This document shows positions 58,751-64,000 of a stretch of 64,000 bases of DNA, piece by piece. Both the position numbers and the translations under genes were made by a program. Position 1 is the stretch's first letter. Each line of letters begins with the position of its first letter. The stretch is from Rubritalea tangerina (GTDB lineage: Bacteria; Verrucomicrobiota; Verrucomicrobiia; Verrucomicrobiales; Akkermansiaceae): contig NZ_JBHUJB010000043.1 in the NCBI RefSeq assembly GCF_042683245.1, positions 8,123 through 72,122 on the forward strand, written 5' to 3'. The notes below the pieces were generated by a model. The model saw only the letters and a program-made list of their open reading frames with translations, did not search any database and was not told where the DNA came from.

Positions 58751-60403
58751 ATGCTGGGGGAGGACTACTTAGAGACGCGCGATGCGTTGATTGATTTGAT
58801 TCGCCTGACGCGGGCTTTGGCGAAGCGTTCCAAGACGGCTATTGATGAGTCTGAGGAGAGCATGGAGGAGAGCTTGAAGCGGCCGTATCGCTTTGTTGTG
58901 ATTGGTGAGACGGCGGCAGGGAAGACGCGATTTTTAGAGAAGCTCACTGGCGTGGGGCTTTCTCATCTTGAGCAAGGGTCTCCCTCGGTGGCGATTATTC
59001 GGGATTCAGGTTATCGGGTTTTTGATAAAGCTGAGGACCCTTGTGAGAAGCACTATACGACCCGGCTCAAGGGGTTTGAGCTCGTTGAGGTACATGGTTA
59101 TAGTAGGCTGAGTGAGGATCAGCTGGCAGCGATGCGCTATCTAATGGATGGGGCCGATTTTGTATTTTGGTTATTTCCTGCAGAAAACCCGTGGTCTGCC
59201 TCTACGTGGGATTCGGTTGAGCGCGATTATGCGCATGCGGCGATGAAGTCGGCATTATTGCTTCATCAAGCTGACCGGCGCGACGATGCGGATACGCCGA
59301 TGTTGATGGGGCATATGAAGGAACTGTGTGAGAAGCGGGTGGAGAGGACGCTCCCGATCTTTGCGACAAGCATCCATGCGGATGAAGGCATGCAGGCGTG
59401 TTTTGAATATGTGAACCTGACCTTGAACCGTTCGGTGGACAGGCGGCGTGAGTTACGCAATGTGTACAAGCAATGCTATGCTTTGTTAGGTAGGACGGAA
59501 GAGAATATTGATGACCGCTCACGAAGTTTAGCTGGAGATCAGGAATTTTTGCAATCGATTGAGGCTCAGATTGACCGCATGCGCGAGGAAGAGGTGAGGC
59601 ATGTGATTCAGAATATGAGCCAGCTCAGCAAGTTACTCGCTAGCCAAGTGAAGCGCATTGTGCGCTTCACGAGTTTGAGGACTGGGGTGGTAGCGAGTCA
59701 CTTTGCTATTTTTGGGAGTGGTGACACAGCCAGCAAATGCGAACGATATATGATTGATCGTGTGCGAGCTGAGGCTGAGGAATATGCGCGGAAAGAATCG
59801 GGCAAGATGCGTCAGCAATGTAGGGAGAAGTGGCAGGAGATGCGGCCACATTTAGAAGATAGGCTCACGATCGATGTGGGGGATTTTAGCGAAGAGAGTT
59901 TTGACATACAGGAGGAGGCATTTGTGGAGGGGATGTCAAAGGCGGTAGGGCAGTCCCTGCTGCATCTTAAGCTCAGGAGGTTTTTGGACGTGTTAGTGAT
60001 GCGCAGGTACCACGTGATGCGCAAGTGTGTGAAGTGGGCTCTCTTTTTTATTAGTTTGGGAGCGCTGTTAGGTTACCTAGGGAGTGAGCCGCTGGGCGTG
60101 CTGCCCTTGTGCGTTGTAGGGCTTGGAACCGGTCTGTTAGTGATGAGTGTTATCTACAGCAGAAAGACTGGGTGGCAGTTAAGGCGCAGTTTTGCAGAAT
60201 CGCTGGAGGATGCAGTTCCGGCGCTACGGAAGGCATTGCGCGAGGGCTACATTGACAGGGTGCGGGCTTATTACAACGGTTACACGCCGATGTTCGAGAG
60301 CATGCGAAGGTTAATTTCAGATGCCAAAACCGAGCTGGTTCCCCAGCAAAAAATTGCTGGCCAGCTTTTCTTACGTTTGAAGTCGTTAGAGCAGGAAATA
60401 TAG
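58751..60403 (+). CDS. Dynamin-like GTPase with C-terminal membrane segments
   Basis: A 550-residue protein. A P-loop GETAAGKT (52-59) and following FLEKLTG segment indicate a dynamin/Era-like GTPase, but the G3 DxxG position (about LVEVHGYSRL) lacks the DxPG motif and G4 reads LLHQADR instead of N/TKxD. A long alpha-helical middle region (REEEVRHVIQNMSQLSKLLAS) resembles dynamin stalks, and two hydrophobic segments lie near residues 428-445 and 450-470. Bacterial dynamin-like proteins remodel membranes. The start is six bases after the deacetylase stop, suggesting co-transcription. Confidence 0.78.
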   Translation: MLGEDYLETRDALIDLIRLTRALAKRSKTAIDESEESMEESLKRPYRFVVIGETAAGKTRFLEKLTGVGLSHLEQGSPSVAIIRDSGYRVFDKAEDPCEKHYTTRLKGFELVEVHGYSRLSEDQLAAMRYLMDGADFVFWLFPAENPWSASTWDSVERDYAHAAMKSALLLHQADRRDDADTPMLMGHMKELCEKRVERTLPIFATSIHADEGMQACFEYVNLTLNRSVDRRRELRNVYKQCYALLGRTEENIDDRSRSLAGDQEFLQSIEAQIDRMREEEVRHVIQNMSQLSKLLASQVKRIVRFTSLRTGVVASHFAIFGSGDTASKCERYMIDRVRAEAEEYARKESGKMRQQCREKWQEMRPHLEDRLTIDVGDFSEESFDIQEEAFVEGMSKAVGQSLLHLKLRRFLDVLVMRRYHVMRKCVKWALFFISLGALLGYLGSEPLGVLPLCVVGLGTGLLVMSVIYSRKTGWQLRRSFAESLEDAVPALRKALREGYIDRVRAYYNGYTPMFESMRRLISDAKTELVPQQKIAGQLFLRLKSLEQEI

Positions 60404-60410
60404 AATGGGG

Positions 60411-60665
60411 CTATGCTTCGGGTAAGTCAGGGAGTGCGTTGAGGAGTTCCTGATAACGTAGTTCGTCGAAGTTTCGTTTGTCGATGAACATGCGATTGGA
60501 CTCATCAGCGAGGCAGAGAGCGATCATGCGCAGCGCGAGAGCATCGTCGATATCATCAAGCTTGAGCAAGCGTTGGTAGGTTTTACGGACGTAGGTGGTG
60601 TCTTTTGATTGGAGTTGTTCCTCGACGGCGGGCACGAGTGAGTCAACGAGTTCTGTTTCTTCCAT
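60411..60665 (-). CDS. Small hypothetical protein
   Basis: An 84-residue, acidic, helical protein (MEETELVDSLVPAVEEQLQSK, LDDIDDALALRMIALCLADE) with no signal or membrane segment and one Cys. I do not recognise a family. It ends eight bases from the convergent GTPase stop and follows the dehydrogenase gene by 14 bases on the same strand, so it is probably co-transcribed with it. The composition resembles small regulator or interaction proteins, but nothing more specific can be said. Confidence 0.6.
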   Translation of the reverse strand: MEETELVDSLVPAVEEQLQSKDTTYVRKTYQRLLKLDDIDDALALRMIALCLADESNRMFIDKRNFDELRYQELLNALPDLPEA

Positions 60666-60679
60666 GATAGTAAAAAGGT

Positions 60680-61636
60680 TTAAACGATGCGGTTATTGGG
60701 GCTACCAGCGACAAAGGAATCAATATTCTTTGTGACTCCGGCGAGCAAGCGCGTGCGGGCTTCGATGGTACTCCAGGCGGTGTGTGGGGTGATACTGAGT
60801 TGAGGGTGTTTGCAGAGAATGAGGGGGTTGTCTGCAGCTGGGGGTTCGGTGGAAAGAACATCGAGTCCGGCACCGGCGATTTGACCTGAGTTGAGTGCCT
60901 CAGCGAGGTCGGCTTCATGGATAAGGGGGCCACGGCCAGTATTCACGAGGAAGGCAGTGGGTTTCATAAGGCTGAGGGATTCTTTATTGATCATTCCCTC
61001 GGTAGCTGGGGTGAGTGGGCAGTGAAGCGAAACAAAGTCCGAGCTGCTGAAGAAGAGAGCGTGTTCAAGTCTGGGAAGTTCTGGGAGGGTTTGGTTGCTA
61101 GAGCCTTCGCGGGCGAGCACCTGTACGTGCATGCCAAAGGATTGCGCAATTTTTGCGGTGGCGGCGCCAATTTCACCGAGTCCTGCAATTCCGAGTGTCT
61201 TTCCGCTGAGGTCGAAGCATGGGTGTGCGAGGCTCGTGAAGGTGGGGAAGTTTGGCCAGTTGCGGGATTCGGCATTAAATTGGGGGATTTGGGTCGCAAA
61301 GTTGAGGATGAATGTGAAGACGTGCTGGGCGACTGAGGGTGTTGAATAGCCTGCGACATTGGATACGACGACTTGGTGGCTTTTAGCGGCATCGAGATCG
61401 ATTTGGTTGACGCCTGTGGCGCAGGAGACAATGAGTTTGAGCTTGGGAGCATGGGCAATTGTTTCAGCGCTCATGAGTGCTTTATTGGTGATGACGATGT
61501 CGGCATCATGGATGCGTTGTGCGACTTGGTCGGGCGGGGTGACTGGGTAGGTCGTGAGCGTCCCATGGCGCTGGAGGGGGCTGAGATCGAGTTCACCGCT
61601 GTGCAATGTAGAGGCGTCGAGGAAGACAATATGCAT
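60680..61636 (-). CDS. D-2-hydroxyacid dehydrogenase
   Basis: 318 residues from ATG 61636; the frame extends to 61672. The NAD-binding motif is LGIAGLGEIGAATAKIAQSFG (split: GLGEIG near residue 150). Catalytic residues follow the family: an Arg in VNTGRGPLI, a Glu in GLDVLSTEPPAADNP and His in SITPHTAW. Sequence length and the LILCKHPQL segment match glycerate/hydroxypyruvate-type or phosphoglycerate-dehydrogenase-like enzymes; substrate is unassigned. It is divergent from ctaA, 84 bases apart. Confidence 0.9.
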   Translation of the reverse strand: MHIVFLDASTLHSGELDLSPLQRHGTLTTYPVTPPDQVAQRIHDADIVITNKALMSAETIAHAPKLKLIVSCATGVNQIDLDAAKSHQVVVSNVAGYSTPSVAQHVFTFILNFATQIPQFNAESRNWPNFPTFTSLAHPCFDLSGKTLGIAGLGEIGAATAKIAQSFGMHVQVLAREGSSNQTLPELPRLEHALFFSSSDFVSLHCPLTPATEGMINKESLSLMKPTAFLVNTGRGPLIHEADLAEALNSGQIAGAGLDVLSTEPPAADNPLILCKHPQLSITPHTAWSTIEARTRLLAGVTKNIDSFVAGSPNNRIV

Positions 61637-61720
61637 GGGCGGGAGTTTGTTGGACAATAGAGGATCAAACAAGACAAAGTATCACTTGTGCAGTCAATAT
61701 TGCTGGGCTATGGCTGCAGC

Positions 61721-62722
61721 ATGAGCACCTTTCAGAAAGTGGCACTTGCGGCATTGGTATTCACTTTATTTTTGATGTTTGTGGGGGCGATTGTGCGAGC
61801 GACTGGCGCGGGAATGGGATGTCCAGATTGGCCTAAGTGCTGGGGGCAATATATTCCTCCGACTTCGGTTGAGGAGATTGATGCGGATTCACTTCCGATT
61901 GAGCGTTACAAGGAGAAAGCTGAACGTTACGGGCGGAATCCTGATGAAGTGACGCGTGAGAATGTGTTGGCGGAGTTTAACCCAACCCACACGTGGACTG
62001 AGTTCATCAACCGTCTGTGTTCATTACCGATTGGGCTTTTTACGTTGCTGACACTGGTGCTGTCATTCAAGTTTGTGAAGAAGAGGCCACTGATTCCTAT
62101 TTTGGCGGTTGTAGCCACATTTTTAGTGGGATTGAATGCTTGGATGGGAGCCAGGATTGTTTATTCAGGTTTGAAGCCTGGAACCATCACCACGCATATG
62201 GCACTGGCAGTTTTGTTGATTTGTGTGCAAGTCGGCATTGTGTGGTTAGGGCGTGAGGAAACGTGGAAGCTCAAGGTGACGCAGCTTGGAAGAAAGCTGA
62301 AGTGGGTGGGGCTGGTAGCCTTTTTATTCATCATTTTAGAGGGCATTATGGGGTCACAGGTTAGAGAAATGACCGATGCCTTAAAGAAGTCCCACGGCGA
62401 CGCGCCGCGGATTGAGTGGTCAGCTGAGCTCGAGCAGACATGGATGTATTTGGTTCATCGCAGTTTTTCTTGGGCAGTTTTGGTCACGAGCATTTTATTT
62501 TACATCGCGAGCCGCAATTTCAGGGTTGGGGGTGCTGGTTGGCATGAGAAGGTGATTTTGGGCATTGTGATTGCTCAGATGGTATTAGGTTTGGTGCTTT
62601 CGCAAGTGGGCGTGCTACCAGTTGTTCAGGTATTGCACATTGGTCTTTCATCCTTATTGGTAGCGGTATTTTTCCATTGGTTACTGGCAGCATTTGCTAG
62701 AGTGCCGAGTATTCGCGTATGA
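61721..62722 (+). CDS. ctaA: Heme A synthase (COX15/CtaA)
   Basis: 333 residues from ATG 61721, with about eight membrane segments. VGAIVRATGAGMGCPDWPKCWGQYIPP is the diagnostic N-terminal region (residues ~26-53) including the GxGxxCPDWP loop; heme-ligand His residues lie in EFNPTHTWTEFINRL, TTHMALAV, YLVHRSFSW and LHIGLSSL. It oxidises heme O to heme A for cytochrome aa3 oxidase. CtaB and oxidase subunits are not in the window. Its stop overlaps the MFS gene start by four bases (ATGA). Confidence 0.94.
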   Translation: MSTFQKVALAALVFTLFLMFVGAIVRATGAGMGCPDWPKCWGQYIPPTSVEEIDADSLPIERYKEKAERYGRNPDEVTRENVLAEFNPTHTWTEFINRLCSLPIGLFTLLTLVLSFKFVKKRPLIPILAVVATFLVGLNAWMGARIVYSGLKPGTITTHMALAVLLICVQVGIVWLGREETWKLKVTQLGRKLKWVGLVAFLFIILEGIMGSQVREMTDALKKSHGDAPRIEWSAELEQTWMYLVHRSFSWAVLVTSILFYIASRNFRVGGAGWHEKVILGIVIAQMVLGLVLSQVGVLPVVQVLHIGLSSLLVAVFFHWLLAAFARVPSIRV

Positions 62723-63924
62723 GTGAGGAAGTCGCAGAAAAGAACTGGAAGCGCACCTTTAGCCTCGACCTATTGCGCTCGGTGCCGATGGGCATCTCCG
62801 AGACGGTAGCGAGCACCTTTGCCATGTTTGTGGCGGTCGGCTTGCTCGACGTGGGCACGCTGTCGAAGTCGATTATCATAGCGGGTCCTGCACTGGGCAT
62901 GATCCTGAGCATGTTTTCGGTTGCGATGGTGCGGCGGGTGGGGCTTTCAGCGAATGTTGCGGCGGCCCTTGGCTGGGTGGTTTCAGCTATCAGCTATGGG
63001 GTGGTGGCTATGCATGCGCAGAACCAAGTGCTGTTTGTGGTTTGCATGGTGGTTTCGAGTTTATCCCACACGCTAGCTTTGCCACTGCAGGCGCAGATTT
63101 ACCGACAGCATTACCCGAGTCGCGTGCGGGGACGCCTTTTCTCTACCGTTGGGATGATCAGAGCGGCTGTAGCTGCCAGCTTTGGCTATTTTGCGGGGCT
63201 TTGGTTACTGGACCAGGGTGTGGATTACGCTCCACTTTTCTGGGTTTTTAGCGTGGCTAACCTCGGCAAGGCTGGATGTACCCTGGCTATGAATAGGGTG
63301 TATTTACGCAAGTCGCAAAAGCTCTCGTTGTTGGATGCCTTTGGCCACCTGCGCGATGACCTTGTGTTTCGCAAGTTGATCGTATCGTGGATGATTCTTG
63401 GGTTTGGAAACCTGCTGTGTATGGCATTATTCGTGGAGTATATCACCAATCCGAGCTACGGCTTTGGTTATGGGGCTGAGAAGGTGAGTTTGATCACAAC
63501 AACGGTGCCGATGTCGATTTTCATTGTGTCGATTTTTGCGTGGGGGGCGATTTACGACAAGATGGAGTTTTATCGGCTTCGAGTGCTTACGAATGTCTTC
63601 TTTTTCCTTGGCTTGTTAGTGTATTTTTTAGTGCCAAGTTTTTGGGGCTTAGTGATCGGGATTTCGCTGCACGGGATTGGCAAAGCTGGGGGGAATGTGT
63701 TGTGGAGTTTGTGGACGACGAAGTTTGCACCAGCAGAGAAGGTGGGGGAATACATGAGCGTGCATACTTTTTTTACAGGTGTGCGTGGAGTGATCTCAGC
63801 TTTCTTGGCATTTGCGATAGCCAAGACACTGGGACCACAGGTGGTTGCCTATATCGGTGCAAGTTGCATTTTGATTGCTTCCCTCATGTTGCTGCCTGAG
63901 TTGAAGGCGAACTGGAAGAAGTAG
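62719..63924 (+). CDS. Major facilitator superfamily transporter
   Basis: A 401-residue membrane protein with 10-12 hydrophobic segments. The loop IYRQHYPSRVRGRLFSTVGM (about residues 127-146) matches the A-motif-like region between transmembrane segments; a central charged loop with LSLLDAFGHLRDDLVFRKL separates the halves. It overlaps ctaA by four bases, so the two are co-expressed, but the MFS substrate cannot be read from sequence. The last 76 bases of the window show nothing. Confidence 0.85.
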   Translation: MSEEVAEKNWKRTFSLDLLRSVPMGISETVASTFAMFVAVGLLDVGTLSKSIIIAGPALGMILSMFSVAMVRRVGLSANVAAALGWVVSAISYGVVAMHAQNQVLFVVCMVVSSLSHTLALPLQAQIYRQHYPSRVRGRLFSTVGMIRAAVAASFGYFAGLWLLDQGVDYAPLFWVFSVANLGKAGCTLAMNRVYLRKSQKLSLLDAFGHLRDDLVFRKLIVSWMILGFGNLLCMALFVEYITNPSYGFGYGAEKVSLITTTVPMSIFIVSIFAWGAIYDKMEFYRLRVLTNVFFFLGLLVYFLVPSFWGLVIGISLHGIGKAGGNVLWSLWTTKFAPAEKVGEYMSVHTFFTGVRGVISAFLAFAIAKTLGPQVVAYIGASCILIASLMLLPELKANWKK

Positions 63925-64000
63925 GGGACGGTAGTGAATGGCACGTAGTTAAGCGGCACTTCGCTTGGCTCCTCGATGTGAAATTTCTCTGAATGTGTGT

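Overview
The window is chromosomal DNA from a Gram-negative (diderm) bacterium. LptE- and BamD-like outer-membrane assembly lipoproteins, an enlarged Bacteroidota/PVC-type SecA, a metal-ABC permease fused to a DtxR-type domain, a lone sufC-sufB-sufD set and many small lipoprotein genes without clear Shine-Dalgarno sequences point to Verrucomicrobiota (Verrucomicrobiales-like). That assignment is inference; no rRNA or marker search could be run. There is no prophage, transposase, CRISPR array, tRNA or rRNA gene. The DNA is gene-dense, with only one intergenic stretch over 300 bases (10628-10955).

Layout. 1-1901: end of a metal-uptake ABC operon (permease fused to a DtxR-like domain, a 55-residue protein, second permease). 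1909-7209: TPR protein, then a Fur/PerR-type regulator followed by sufC, sufB and sufD, with a 15-base 7-1-7 palindrome in the regulator's promoter. 7308-16510: hpt, an MDR oxidoreductase, miaA, an Asn-rich RRM protein, a secreted penicillin-binding-protein-like protein that has lost its catalytic motifs, an M42 peptidase, ribBA and a membrane protein. 16598-24694: mnmA, an AddA/AddB-type helicase-nuclease pair, ridA and a Cys-rich secreted HMA protein. 24892-33671: hydrolase, secreted proteins, a hot-dog thioesterase, a solitary sdhB, secA, mntR and nagZ. 33773-38733: gpmI, an ABC-2 exporter with an associated secreted protein, and a large secreted protein.

38994-44900: YjbR protein and an nrnA-truB-ribF-glycosidase run leading to parC. 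45167-50190: secreted protein, rppH, a hydrolase and a TIM-barrel protein, then rsmI, lptE and bamD. 50276-56767: a divergent pair of WYL proteins, a transglutaminase-like protein and molybdenum-cofactor genes (moaE, moeA, moaA). Two related palindromic elements of about 210 bp lie at 51744-51953 and 56559-56767. 56768-63924: rhodanese, L,D-transpeptidase, NodB deacetylase, a dynamin-like GTPase, a D-2-hydroxyacid dehydrogenase, heme A synthase (ctaA) and an MFS transporter.

Functional themes are metal and Fe-S handling (two Mn/Fe-sensing DtxR modules, PerR-like regulator, suf, HMA protein, sdhB, ctaA), envelope biogenesis (lptE, bamD, secA, nagZ, transpeptidase, deacetylase), and tRNA/rRNA modification (miaA, mnmA, truB, rsmI). 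The most unusual items are the paired palindromic elements, the inactive-looking D,D-peptidase relative, the nested inverted repeats upstream of it, the WYL pair, and the dynamin-like GTPase with degenerate G motifs. The + strand is G/T-rich throughout, in genes of both orientations.
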